64,000 bases of DNA from Clavulina sp. PMI_390. Taxonomy: Eukaryota; Basidiomycota; Agaricomycetes; Cantharellales; Hydnaceae. The position numbers and the translations under genes are program-made. The stretch lies in contig WIDE01000001.1 of NCBI GenBank assembly GCA_015039315.1, positions 829,282-893,281 of the forward strand. Reading direction: 5' to 3'. How positions within the stretch are numbered: the stretch's first letter is position 1; the number at the start of each line of letters is the position of its first letter. Of the stretch, positions 46,540-58,421 are shown one piece after another. The notes below the pieces were generated by a model. That model had not been told where the DNA came from and ran no database searches. It saw only the letters and a program-made list of their open reading frames with translations.

Positions 46540-47602
46540 TACGCTCATCGCTCTTAATTGTTCCCTTGGGCCAAAGGAATTGAATTCTGGGGCCCTACAG
46601 GTTGCAACATTCTATAAACAGCCCCTATGTTGTAATCATAACTTCATGGTAATGATATTCAACCTTGTTACCCACCTTGCCTCTGTTGTGGTCCAAGGTG
46701 TCCTCTGCCGCAAGTCCTGGCCTCCGTCAAGCTAACCTTCACATGGCGAAACATGGAGCGACTCCACACAACTCATTTATCCCTAAGCGCGGGCAAAATG
46801 CTGGGTGAGCATATGAACAATGGTAGCGACTGAATGACATTAGTATCGCAAAAACGTATGCAGCACCTCCAGCCGCCAAAGCCGACTTGAGCTTGATAAT
46901 GAACGAGGCCGGCGGATTCTTGAGCGAGCCATTCGATGGTATTGTTGATTAGTGGTGGTATCGCGCTCGATGGAGAACGGGCACCTCAAAGACTCGTCCT
47001 CAGCACATTATCGTTCGCTCAAGAAGCTGATGACTGGTAGCTATTCAATTTCTCATGTCCTTGGATCCAGATCTTCAACTGAGTGTGTGGTTTCACATCA
47101 AAAAGAGCTGCGCGCCAATCGCTAGGCTGTGGCCATATAGGATGCATGCACAAGGGCTAGATTTGAATAACAACTTCGTCCGGAAGCTCGGGTACCATTA
47201 TTGTTAACAATCTATTAAGTTCTGAAAGAGCGATATCGATCGGGTCGTATTCGGGTTGCACTCTTCGTGAGTGTGCACCGCATATATAAATAAGCATGCG
47301 CGCATGCCTACTGCGCCCGAAACCCGAGCCAAAATAGCCAAAACCCCCCATGAACCTGGATGTTGTGATTGGTTAACTTCTTGGGTTTGGTTAGCAGAAA
47401 CTTCTTCTAAAGAAATGATATCTGCCTTGGCCTAGGCGTGGAGCCGGAGGTCAATACTTTGGCGATGCGATGTGCTGCTAAGCGGAAAATAAGTTCCGTG
47501 CGGCTTCGCGTTGTTCCTTCACGACCTGCACTGATATATAATGTCGACGATTTGCGGTGCTATTTTGACTAAAAGACCCCACTCCCCCACCCCCCTCTTG
47601 CC
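46540..47602. other. Intergenic region
   Basis: This 1.06 kb lies between two plus-strand genes. It holds the 3' flank of the actin regulator and the promoter of the ABC transporter. TGATATATAATG at about 47531-47542 is a TATA-like stretch 60-70 bases before the transporter start. Confidence 0.4.
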
Positions 47603-50458
47603 ATGACCGAAGATACCAATCGCCTTACGGAGGAGGTGGACGCTGGCACCGAAATTGAATCCTCTGTTACCTCTGACTCGGATTCTACTCCTCTAGTATC
47701 ACCATCGAAGAAAAAGGACGCTAGTGGTGGAGAGGACGATGTGTACCTTCGTACCCGCCCTCTTGGATGCTATGAGGTGATCGAGGAGGTGTCTCGTAAA
47801 AAAGAGAATTCCCTCCCTGGTGCCAATGTGTTCGAACACGTCGAAGGCTTTTGGCAAGATTGGCCTTATGTGATCCGATTCCTTGGGGATTGTGTAGAGC
47901 AATGTGGAATACAGTTGCTCACCATTTGGCTCCTGTCCCGTTTGTTCTTTTCGGCCTCCCCTGCGATTTCGTTATACTTCTCGGCCCAATTGATGGATTT
48001 TGTGGGTCCTCATAGTTAACAAACCGAGCCTTGTCGCCGATATCTCCATCCGTTAGGTCCAAGCTCTCATGAGCCAAGACCAGGGTGCCCATACGATCGG
48101 GTATCCTGACTTCTATCGTGTTGCGGGCTGCGTCCTTCTCTGGAGGCTATTGAATGTTCGAACAGATCTTTGGCTCGAGTAGGTATTCGATATTGCACTA
48201 ACAGTGAGCTGGACAATGGAGAAGCTGACATATTTCATCATAGAAGGTATATTGAACGGCCTCTACAGCATCGTATCAACTCATTCTTCAACGAAAAGCT
48301 CTTCCAAGGTAAGTACTATCCACTTTCCAGATCCCCTCCATCTCACCGTTGAGAAGCCAAGGCTCGTCTCGATCTTCCTTCATCGTCGGACCCGGCAATT
48401 CGAGCAAAATTCCGAGATATTTCACCTAGTTGGGTCGAAAATCAAGGGTGGAGGATAGTATCCGTTTTTGCTGCTGTTCCGTCTTACATCTTGTCAATTG
48501 CTGGACAAGCCAGTGTCCTCCACAGCCTTGTCCAATCTAAGGGAGCGGGGTGGTTCGCCCTCTTGGCTGCTATTGGCCCTATCCTCGACTCGCTCGGAGG
48601 AATCTATCAAGACGACAAAGGTCTGGCATTTCAGCACCGTGCCTCATCGAGAGAACTAATGAAACTGCCGGACTTGTGCGATAGTATACTATGCCCACCT
48701 CGTCAATCCCTTGCTGAAACGAATGAAAGAGATGATAGATTATGTTGAACGGCCTAAATATCGCCGGCAAATCATCGCTGACGGGTTGCAGGGCTTCATT
48801 CAAAAAGGTCTTGCTCCTCCATTGATGGTGTCGCTCTCTTACCCTAATCCCCTGGTCGTCATTGCCATCAAATATTCAACAGAGTATCATAGAGCGCGAA
48901 AGGCACTTGGGTCGCAAAGCACAGAATCCTTTGATGACCTGTATAGCGATCTCGATCCAAAAACACTTTTGGAGATCATTGCGCCATTCGCTAGGGCTTT
49001 ACTAGAAGAAGCACCTACAGTTCGTGGCTGAACTCGACATCACTCTAGTTGACGAATTAACGATGTGATGACCAGGTCTTTTTCGCTCTCCAATCACTCC
49101 GTAGCGGCAAACCTTTACCTCTAGCATCGTTGACTCTGATTTCGTCAACAGCTTCGTCCATTACCTGGCGGCTGAGAGAAACGGGCAATGAATTCCGAAA
49201 CATGACAAGCTTTCATAAGAGTGTCAGAACACTATACGAAGTCATAGAGTGGGGAAACGAAATGAAGGACGGCAAAATAAATTACCCGAACGATGGCCAG
49301 TCAGATGGTATGAAGATTGAATTCCGGTGAGATCCCAACTTCTCTCCTTTTGTTTCACAGCACCTCATTATTCTTCAGATCTGTTTCATTCAAGTATCCC
49401 CAGAAAGACGACGACGTCTTGTCTGACTTGTCATTCGTTATTCAACCAGGCCAACTATGCGTGATTGTAGGGGAGAATGGCTGCGGAAAAGTATGCTCGT
49501 CCTTCTTCGAATCAAGCTAGGTGCCTCTGATATACCATCACGGATAGACTAGTGCGGTGAATCTTCTTGGAAGAATGTACGAGGCCACCGAAGGGGAAAT
49601 TCTCGTCGACGATGTTCCCATTTGTGACTGGAAAGGTGACGACCTTCGTCGCTCACAGGCGATCCTGTACCAGAACTACTATCATTATTGGACTACTGTG
49701 AGTAAGGCCGTGGCCCCAAACTCTGCTAATTGCTGGTGGCAACTTAATCACTTGATCTAGATCGGCGAGAACATTGGTTATGGCGACATTAGGCAATTTG
49801 AAAATCGCCAGCGTATTCGCAAATGTGCAGAAGCTGCTGGGGCCCTTTCTTTCATCGAAAAACAACCCTTGGGTTTCGATACACAGGTCTATCCCCGGCG
49901 TTCTCAATGGTCGGAAACGCACAAAATGAAACCTGATGGGCCCCTTGAGAAAAAAGTTCAAGAGCTTGAGCGTTCATTGGATCTCTCTGGTGGCCAATGG
50001 CAGCGGCTCGCCATTGCGCGTACATTCATGCGCATAATTCGCGACGAAGATGGCAAGTCTGTACCAGCGACCAGGCTCCTTTGTTTCGACGAGCCTTCCA
50101 GTGCCCTCGACCCAAAAGCAGAATTTGGTGCGTGGATTTCCGTCCAGAAAATTCATTTCCTCCTCTCCCCAGACATTTAATACTTTGCCAAAGAACTATT
50201 CCAGAAACTTCGCGCAGAGAGGGGGAAGAGGACCCTGATATTCATTACTCAGTGAGTTGCTCGTCCTTGTTCATTTATCACTAATTTCCCCTCACTTCGT
50301 TTACTTGTAGCCGTTTCGGGCATCTCACGAAGCATGCTGATATCATTCTGTACATGAAGGAGGGCCGTATCATCGAGAAAGGAACCCATGCGGAGCTTGT
50401 GGCTTTGGGAGGGAGTTATGCTCAGCTGTATAACGTACAGGCCGAGGCATTCCAATAG
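47603..50458 (+). CDS. Atypical fungal ABC half-transporter (membrane domain plus ATPase)
   Basis: The start is the ATG at 47603 (MTEDTNRLTEEVDAGTEIES). About ten exons stay open after splicing; the join LE-RYIERPLQHRINSFFNEK uses an intron from the GTAGGT donor to ATCATAG. Membrane spans lie around IQLLTIWLLSRLFF, YRVAGCVLLWRLLN and SVFAAVPSYILSIAGQ. The ATPase has FKYPQKDDDVLSDLSF, Walker A GENGCGK-TS split by an intron, Q-loop LYQNYYHYW, signature LDLSGGQWQRLAIARTFMR, Walker B RLLCFDEPSSALD and H-loop IFITHRFGHLTKHADI. All ATPase motifs are present. An unusual insert of about 25 charged residues precedes the signature. The membrane half is shorter and less hydrophobic than in normal exporters. 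The substrate is unknown. The stop is TAG at 50456-50458. Confidence 0.83.
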
Positions 50459-50833
50459 ATAATGTGGTTTATTTTCGGGGATCTCCTGAGTTAGATCTAA
50501 AGGTTGTGCCGTCTATGTAGTCGAACCAGTAGTTTTGGCAATCACTCGTAGCGCCACGAACGCGAGGCCGCCGCCGAATCTCCTAAAAGCGCAAGGTCCT
50601 CCTACTCGATGACGTCCGCAATCAGGAGCAGAGATCAACGGCTAAGATGGTACTAGTATTATGCCAGCGGCAGCCAGTCAGGATATTCAAATCTTCGAAA
50701 GGACCATATGCTCGTCATCTGGCGTTTATGGTATTATATTTTGAAGGTGGCATGAGTTTGACACTACGTTGTATCATATTTACATCCAATTGGATGAAGA
50801 TTGCTGCCATGTAATGACTGCTCAGAATTCCGT
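50459..50833. other. Convergent intergenic region
   Basis: This is the 3' flank of the transporter and of the NTF2-like gene. If the alternative last-exon frame of the NTF2-like gene is right, its stop falls at 50764-50766, within this stretch. Confidence 0.4.
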
Positions 50834-51611
50834 CTACCTCTCGAAAGTGAAGACATGATCGGCTCTGTGACAGCGTTGGCGATGCGCGCGAACGGGTAGC
50901 TTGGCTGTCAGTAGTTCTTTGGGAAGGAGCTTACTTGATGAAGGGACTAACATGTAGAAAGCTCCGACCGCCCCTGACACTGGAGGATACTGGAAGACGT
51001 CCTTGAACTTGCGAGGGTTGTCGCTGTCGTTCTCAACCTATCCACACCATATTAGGTTAAAAATCAGGCATTGCGATCAGACGTATGAACAAGCATAAAA
51101 TGAGATATTACTAACGGTGACAGTGCCACTGCATGTTAAGAGAATCCCGTCCGACTCGGGCTCTGGAAAGTTCTCGAAATGGCGTTCAGTGACGGTGTAT
51201 GCTATACCCGGGATTTGCTGCCAATATTTTAGGTTATATATTAGAGAGGATAGCCACCAAACAGGCTAAGAAGCCACATGCCGCAAAGTGAGAGCTAATG
51301 TTTTTGTCGCCCGAAATTTTCGTGGAGTCCCAAGTTATTTTCGAGTTCGATCGCTGGATGACAATTAGTCAGCACAGTGTTTTTTTTTTTTTTTTTTTTT
51401 TTTTCCAGGAGGAGGCGGGTCATACTCACATAAAGTAACTTAAGATAGGAGGGTCGATCATTCCAAAAAAGGAGAGGGGCGATCTTTACTCTCAAAAGAG
51501 TGCTTGTAGTACATGTCTTCTAGCTAATAGAGGAATTGAAAATCGGGGTGGAGTCTGAAGATAAGTTTAGTAACGCTATACCTCGCGAGCTAGCCTCTTT
51601 GGGTCAGGCAT
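50834..51611 (-). CDS. NTF2-like protein, possibly the Nxt1/p15 type
   Basis: The start is the ATG at 51609-51611 (MPDPKRLARE). Small exons give FWNDRPSYLKLLY, RSNSKITWDSTKISGDKNIS, QIPGIAYTVTERHFENFPEP, DGILLTCSGTVT and NPRKFKDVFQYPP. The order, a helix-loop reading RPSYLKLLY, a strand with TWDSTKISG and then LLTCSGTVT with a following basic DNPRKFKDVF, matches the NTF2 fold and is closest to the mRNA-export cofactor p15/Nxt1. The last exon is unresolved: one frame ends RADHVFTFER at 50834, another runs on to about 50764. An intron at about 51360-51430 contains a run of 25 T on the plus strand. The fold is likely, the exact subfamily uncertain. Confidence 0.55.
51380..51404. repeat. Homopolymer run of 25 T
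   Basis: This is a perfect T run on the plus strand, A on the coding strand, inside a predicted intron of the NTF2-like gene. It is the longest homopolymer I noticed in the window. Confidence 0.95.
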
Positions 51612-54243
51612 GCTTGATTAGTTGCTAGATGGGGAGAGAGAAGGGGGTAATGATGGATTCAAACGAGGACGGTGCGCTTTATAGGTAAGTGACGGTCCAT
51701 TGATTGAAATGAGAAGTCTTCCCAGCTCCACAATTGGTGTCATTGCGGTCATTCATGCGCAGATCGACCTTCGAGATGCAGTCATGCGTGGACGTCAGAG
51801 AGCATGTGTACATGCTAAAAACTCATCCCCGCCGCGCGGAAGTGTTTATACCAATAGACATTCTCGCTCAAGCACACGTTCGAAGCAGCGTGTTGATGAA
51901 TCATCAATGCTCCGATGTGCCACTAGGCCTGTTTAGTGGCTTAGTTCAATGAAATGTGCAGGTTGACCCAGATTCTACATGCCTGCTCAGTAGGTGGCAA
52001 AAAGGAAGCAATCCGTCGCAACAGATCCACGCGATTAATCTCGCCAAATCCAACATATGGTTTTGCTTATACGGTTTAAAGTCGGAAAGTTTAAACCTGT
52101 GGCAAAACGAGGAGGCTAAAGCGGGCTTGTCAAAGCGACAACAAACTGTTAAGTCAAGAACCCATAAGCCTAAGTGTTCTCACGGGGCAGTCACGTCACG
52201 TTGTCACAGACCCTGGAAAGAAATTTCAAGAAACACGGAAATAGATGTCATGTCAGCATAACGCTTGAAGAGAGAAGAATTCCTATGGTGCCTGTAGTTC
52301 TCTTTCGGTACATAATCCCTACTAACTCCAGATTTCGCCCGAATGCTTGGGCTTTTTGACAGCTTCTCCACAAGATGGAATCACAGCAAATGCCTACTTG
52401 GAGTTCAAGAAACAAAAAAAGGCTTCCAAGGACCTCCGAAAGACGGAGAAGCTATCCGACGTGCATAGCGAATGCATTAGCGCCACAATAATGTACTAGC
52501 TGATGCGTCCTTGCTTTAGGCGGTTAGAACAAGTACCCTGACCTTGTCGGAAGCTTCTCGTTCTATTTATGCATCAGCTATCCTCTCGATGCTACGATAG
52601 CAAGCCCATTCTCTTCTCCCTAGTGACTCAATGACGCTGTGACCCACCAGACATACTAGTGGCCAGCCGGCCCAGGCTCTCAATACTGGATTGCAGTACT
52701 CCCAGGTCGCCACTTCAGACTCTATCTTTCGCCCCGGCTCGTCAGTCCCGCTACTAACATCTCGGCGGTCTGATCCTGTACATACGAACCCGCCGTTGAG
52801 ATCCCAGGAAATACTGCTGTCCCATGCGCATCGTTCTAGAACCTCTTGGCCTGGACCATGTCTTTCTCATGGGTCGACCCCTCTCGCACACGTTCCGTTC
52901 CGTTCCTCGATATAATTAATCCGCCTCGAGTAGTAACGATCTCCCCTGCGCGCCTCAAAAGCCTCGTGATTCCTGGTCATCCCCGCACCTCACTCACTGC
53001 CCTATTGACTGCCCACTTGGGGCGGCGGACTCCGGCAGTGCTCTTCCATGGGTCCAATATCCGATCGATTCATTCATTCATTCTAGATGGGATTTTCAGT
53101 CAACTCCACTACGCTGTATGCATACAGTCATACAGCGCAATATTGCGATTGTCGAACCTGGTCCTCGATCGAGCTGGCTCAGGCCCACCAAGCAAAGCTC
53201 CTTCTCCCATCCTTCCTTACCCCCGGATCCCTGGTCCAGGGGCAGGCGGTTCCCCGCCGGAACGCATCGCACTGCATTAATTAATGCAGCTGAACCACCG
53301 GGAACAGGGAGCGCCCAAGGCTGGCTACATATTCACTCGGATGACGACGATGTGATTTTGTTAGATACCACGAGCACCCACCCCACGATACGATAGCCGC
53401 CTCGAGTGTGAGTAGTCTGTCGTGCCTGGCTAAGCCTCTCCCATGGGAGCATTCGCACCCGCAAGAGGCGACGGCGAGAACATGCGACTCATTTTCTTAC
53501 GTACAACGATGAGCATTCGATATGCTGGCAGACGACATATGACATGCATGCTATCGATCTCCTTCAAGGCCCGACCACGCACGTTAATGCGCATGGATTT
53601 CGTTATACTTTAATTCTTTTCTTCTGTAAGCTGTGGCTAGATAGGTGGTAGATCGGCTGTTTTCAGGCCCGAGAAGAGCTGGAGATAACTTCTACCTCGG
53701 GCTTGTCAAGTGCAGCCGCCGATACAACTGCATGGCTGTGGTTCCCCACACCGTGACCTCCATGAGAGATTCTCATACTACATCACCATCACCATCATTG
53801 TCATCATCGCTAACATCATCATGATGCGAATAATGATAAGGGGTCTTCGATTCACGAACATGATGTGCTCGATGTGGAGGTAGAATGGAAGCCTTTTGCA
53901 CATGTTGATTGGATCCACATACTCCACAATCTCAAACGTCGGACAAGTGCTAATTTTGTCGAAACACATGCTGAGATGATGTAATTGCAAGAAAAAGGCC
54001 CAAGCAAGAATGGTAGCCTGAGGGAGTAATAGTATACAAAGATGCCAATCACAATGGAGAATTTATTTGATAATGGAGTAGGGCAAGAATGCTGAGAATA
54101 CATTAGCAGGCGATGGAGGGATGAGGGGGGACAATGCGCGAATGGGAGCGGTGGGAGATAGTCCATGGATCAAACAATGGACGGGTAGGGCAAGAGGTGT
54201 ATGAATTCGGCGTTCATCAAGGTGAAGGGGGCTATATCACCGC
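51612..54243. other. Long gene-poor stretch
   Basis: This 2.6 kb has no gene I can support. A 141-codon frame from the ATG at 52858 and a 92-codon frame at 53118-53396 overlap in different frames and show no domain. The stretch holds a perfect palindrome at 53272-53289 and a CATCAC/CATCAT-rich patch at about 53780-53825. The part next to 54243 is probably 3' UTR of the following gene. Confidence 0.4.
53272..53289. repeat. Perfect 18-base palindrome
   Basis: CTGCATTAATTAATGCAG reads the same on both strands. It lies in non-coding DNA with no neighbouring gene start. It could be a dimer binding site or chance. Confidence 0.7.
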
Positions 54244-55268
54244 CTACTTGCGCTGCGAGAAGGAAGAAGTCAAAGTTGAGTCAGCCTATCAGCCCAGATA
54301 GATGAAAAGCCGAAAGCGATTGCGATGACGAGAAGTGGAAAGAGACAATTCATCGGAGAAACATGAAATCGAAGAAGCAAGGGCGGAAAATGCCATTTCG
54401 GGAGGGGCACGCGAGCCCAGCCTCACGACCAACAACAATGGAGCCAAGGGAGTGAGATTGATATGGGATCAACTTACGCTAAAGGGAGTGCGGGCGGTGG
54501 TCTCGATGGGAGAAGATGCTGCTGCGGAGGTGCGGGCGATAGCGCCGAGGTCAACTAGAATGACGTGGGAAACGTCAGCTCCGATCCAAAATGCGGGGGT
54601 GGCTTGCCAGAGGCAGAGATGGACAAGGAGGAGAGACAGAGACATTGGGGGACGTACTGTTGCGGTTGCCGGTAAAGCTGGCGGTACGGAATCGACGAGC
54701 CTTCTCGCGGTCCTCCTCGTTGATGGGGGTCGTTGTTGAGCTGGCGGTACTCGCACGACGGGCGACCTGGACCTTGAGAGGCTTCTGAGCCTCATTGCCG
54801 TCACTTGAGTCGGACTCGTAGTTACGAGAATCGAGAGAGCCAACAATGGAGGAGGTGGCGGGATCCCAGTGGGCTTCCTCGTCGAAGTCGTCCTCCTCGG
54901 GTTGAGCTAGGGCGTCAAGTTCACCATCACGCTCGTGAACGTATTCGTCGCCGAGAGAACCCCTGCAGGAGGCACAGGCACAACAAGGTGAGTGGGTGGG
55001 TAAGTTCGGATTTCGGAAGCGGCGAAAGCGAGCGGAACAGCGGCGTAGGAGAGGATAACGTACCAAGCGTGTTGGCCAGCGCCGCCCTTCTTCATTGCGG
55101 CATCAAGACCAGATTTGGACTGCGACCTATTGGAGGGCGATGTTGCGAACGAGCGAGTATGATGAGTTCACACGATCGAATGGAGCAGTGGCACCGAGCG
55201 AAGGCGAGCAGCACACACCTGTCACGGGTAGCAGCACGAGGATAAGTGGCACGAGCAGTACGAGTCAT
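54244..55268 (-). CDS. Small acidic/basic protein with a KKGGAGxxxWGSLGDE motif (Stf2-like)
   Basis: The start is the ATG at 55266-55268 (MTRTARATYPRAATRDR). The next exons read SQSKSGLDAAMKKGGAGQHA and W-GSLGDEYVHERDGELDAL, then an acidic stretch QPEEDDFDEEAHWDPATS, a basic stretch KPLKVQVARRASTASSTTTP and the end IARTSAAASSPIETTARTPF followed by SRK. The protein has about 165 residues and no hydrophobic span. The motif of Lys, Gly-Gly-Ala-Gly, Trp-Gly and Asp-Glu resembles that of yeast Stf2/Tma10, which relate to ATP synthase, ribosomes and desiccation tolerance. The match is short, so the role is a guess. The last intron, about 220 bases, is longer than usual and the last coding exon has only three codons. 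Confidence 0.7.
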
Positions 55269-57624
55269 TATTGAAGAGTCTGAGTAAGGGTGGAGGGTAG
55301 GGGGAGGCAGTCTAGGTCACACGACGCCGAGGGGATGGTGGATGGGTAACAAAGCTTGTCAGCCGTCGTGTTCTCCGCATGGGGGCATGACCACCACGAA
55401 CGATGATACTCACCAAGGGTCGTTCAAGCACGGAGAGGTGTTAGCTGGTTGAGATAGTCGATGGTGGAGAGGAACAGACGGTGTTGGGATGGGACGGGTA
55501 TTTATGGGGCAGTGGTGCGGGTTGAGCCGTTCAGTCAGGTGCTGGTGGGTGTGGTGTTGTACAATGTTCAGAGGAGTTCCACCCACACATCCAGTTCAAA
55601 TGTCGCCTGATGTGCAAACAACAGACTTCCTTCCCTGGCCGTTCCGGGCTTCTGCTCCGAAAAGAGAGCGCATAGGTCTTACGACCGACTTGCGAACCCC
55701 CAATATGAAACTTGGATTGTCTCATCTTAGAGCAGCGTCGTCGCCACCGTCGTCGGGGTTTGTGCCATTGTCTCCATCGATGAAGTCACCCGACTTGGCC
55801 TTCATTATAGAATTTAGTATTGAATTTACGTGCCTGCGCCACCGCCGCCTTTGATCACGACATGTCATCCTATTTCCTTGTTCCAGTCGAAATCGAGGTC
55901 TCTAGCAACAACTCCTAATCTCGCACCACATTTGCGAGTCCACCCGCGTCATTTGGCTACAACAACCCGGCTCCGTCCACGCATCCGTGCTCCTCGTCTC
56001 GGATGACGTCGGAGGGCCCCCATTGCTGTGGGAACTCTACGGCCCTGAGACAATGAGAGAGAGAAAAAGAATTTTATCAATGAAAGCCAAGGGTGCCACA
56101 CCCTTTCCCTTTGGCAATGATGGCTCTGCGGCGTCCCTTTTCGTCGCGTGACCTTTCAACTCATTCACTGCGGGGGTGGCTGTGCTCCTCCTTCTGGCCG
56201 AAGCGCACACAACCAATCGGGCGACCGGGACAACCATCAACGGCTGGCCCTATTTCCTCTTTCTACCCGCTGCCTCCGCTGGCCTCGTGAGCAAATCATT
56301 ACAACGTATAACAGAGTACGCTCCTGACTTTGTGCCCGATGGACAAATTGCGGCCGCAGCCCTTTCGCCTCTTGTTCACCTGCGGGTATTGCTCCCTTCT
56401 GAGCCCTTCTCGAAGCCCATGGAACTGACGGAGATAAACCATTGTCCGTGTATTCAAAGTCTCATCCTCCTCGAAGGGCTATCCGGATGCATGTGTATGT
56501 GCATATGCATGTGCATGCACGAGGTGCGGAACAAAGCCTGCCTGCTCGCCCAGGAAGACGAAACATCCGCCATACACATCTGTCTCCTGAATCCTGGCGC
56601 ACACGACCCCACGTGGCTTGATGCCCCGTCATACGGAACGGGGACCCGACGCTCACCTCATGATAATAAATCTTGCGCGCGCGTTTAACGGTGTGCGGTG
56701 GCCGAGGGAGACTTGCGATGGGCCAAGCTGTGAAATGTGACGATCACCCGAGCGGCAAGGAGAGTAGGGATGCATTTCAGAGTCACACCAGATCTCTCTC
56801 TCGGTCGCATGAGAGAAAAAGAGCGAGAAAAACACGCACACATGACCAGTGCGCGCGCGTTCGGGAGAGCGTGCAGCGGAGATTCGCCCACCCACCGATC
56901 AATTTGCTTCTCTTCTTGGACTTGACTGAGGCTTGGACAGCGTGGAGACTAGTGGCCACTGTCCACACAACCCATTCTTCAGTAAGAGGGGATAGTTGAG
57001 CTTTCAGCTGCTGCCGTACTGAGGCAGCTAGGCACGTTGGGTGTGCCGGGGAACCAGAACAGTACCTGCTCACTTCCTGCTTGGCACGCCTGCAGACCTC
57101 TCTGGGCGCGCAAGAATGAGATTCGTTAAACGCTGCCCCCGCCGACCGCCATGCCGAACACAATTTCGGACAAACGGATCGGTGTCAAGATCAAGTATGG
57201 AAAGCAGACGGATGAAAATCTCACACTAGAACGTCGATCGTGATGCGCTCGATGACGCAGGGTGCGAGCCTAAGCCGATGATCGAGTGCGCGCGGAACGT
57301 ATAGGGCGAATCGAGGATGGTCATATGTCTTTGAGCGCAGATGCTACGAGCCTTGGTGCTAAGACTAGGGTGGAAACTAAATGTGAGTTTTTCCATGGAC
57401 TAGGGAAAGCCTAGAATTCAAACGAAGCAGCAAATGCGCTGACAAGTGTTTGTCGAATCACTCATGCGGGTGTGTGTGGAAGGACATGCGGATTGGGCGA
57501 GGCAAACGCAGGCTTTTCTAGGTTCCAAATCAATTAAATTCGGACGAGAACGGCTGGAAGGATACACCACAACAAAAAATGCATTATGTCCGGATATCAA
57601 GCCAGCCTTTCGGATTGATTCCGA
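55269..57624. other. Long gene-poor stretch
   Basis: This 2.35 kb starts with the promoter and leader of the Stf2-like gene. A 170-codon plus-strand frame at 56176-56688 overlaps the purine-pyrimidine tract and has no domain, so I do not call it. GA-rich and GC/GT-alternating tracts are frequent at 56480-56880. The right end is the 3' flank of RPB9. Confidence 0.4.
56487..56521. repeat. Alternating purine-pyrimidine tract (35 bases)
   Basis: From ATGCATGTGTATGTGCATAT through GCATGTGCATGCACG every base alternates purine and pyrimidine. Such tracts can take the Z-DNA form. A smaller GCGCGCGCG tract lies about 160 bases to the right. Confidence 0.8.
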
Positions 57625-58421
57625 TTAATCATCCAGTTCGGCACCTTTCTGACTCACTTCTGGGTCTGTATAATTTGTCCCACAGGCAGTACACACATAG
57701 AAGAGGATCATCCGCGTCTCGGTACGCTTGGATTGATCTTGGTAAAACACCGCGCTAAAATGTTTCAAGTGGTCCCGCAAAGAGATGATAATGAGGTCGG
57801 AGGGGCGATTTACGAAGAAGAGGGATCGAGGAAGAGAAGTTTTTGGCGATTAGAAGGATGATCAAGAAGTGGGAAGCAGCACTTACTCCATGTGATGACA
57901 TGAAGGACATTCCATAGTACAGTGAGGCTAGAGAAGAGGCATGCATACAATTGTTAGCAATGTACAATCGAATAACGTGTATCAAATATCAGGAGAATCT
58001 TCTCACCAGTGTTGGATCCGAAGCTAGGTTCGTTGTTACGCCTGCCTTCTCCCTGTTTGGAGTAAATGCATGATCAGAACGTGAAAGGGAGAAGCATGCC
58101 AGCACAAGGGCAATAAATTTATGCACTTTGTCACTGTAAGCAGATCGTTCCGGTATACGCAAATGTTCTGGGCTGGCTCTTCACTCTGACATGATTTGCA
58201 CCACAGGTACATTACTCTCCGCTGAGGATCAGACTGTGAACCGTTTTTCGGTGGGACAGGTGCTATCAGATGTTGATATGAAGCTATTCAAGTGATTATA
58301 CAAACTTTGGGAACGAGCAGATTGTTGCTGAACCGTCATACAGAAGAACTAGGCTGAGTCAACTGGTTCGAGACCATGCAGGTCGATCTCACCATTCTTG
58401 GCAGAAACTGAGGGTCGCCAT
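57625..58421 (-). CDS. RPB9: RNA polymerase II subunit Rpb9 (two zinc ribbons)
   Basis: The gene is made of very short exons, so no long frame shows it. The ATG at 58419-58421 gives MATLSFCQE-C, then NNLLVPK after an intron, then SDPQRRVMYLWCKSCQSEEP and AQNICVYRNDLLT, completing the N-terminal CxxC..CxxC ribbon. Next come REKAGVTTNLASDPTL, PHCTMECPSCHHME and AVFYQDQSKRTETRMILFYV with CTACGTNYTD, the TFIIS-type C-terminal ribbon. The stop is TAA at 57625-57627 after GAELDD. Rpb9 sits on the jaw of RNA polymerase II and helps start-site choice, fidelity and proofreading with TFIIS. The product has about 130 residues, as usual. Exon phases agree at each join I checked. Confidence 0.92.

Noticed and set aside
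52858..53280. 141-codon plus-strand frame in the gene-poor stretch
   Set aside because: No domain or splice support is seen, and several overlapping frames are open at the same place, which suggests composition rather than coding.
56176..56688. 170-codon plus-strand frame
   Set aside because: Part of it translates the alternating purine-pyrimidine tract into Cys/Met repeats, and no family is recognisable.
58350..58385. GGTTCGAGACC, like the B box of a tRNA gene
   Set aside because: No matching A box or cloverleaf upstream, and it lies in the first intron of RPB9.
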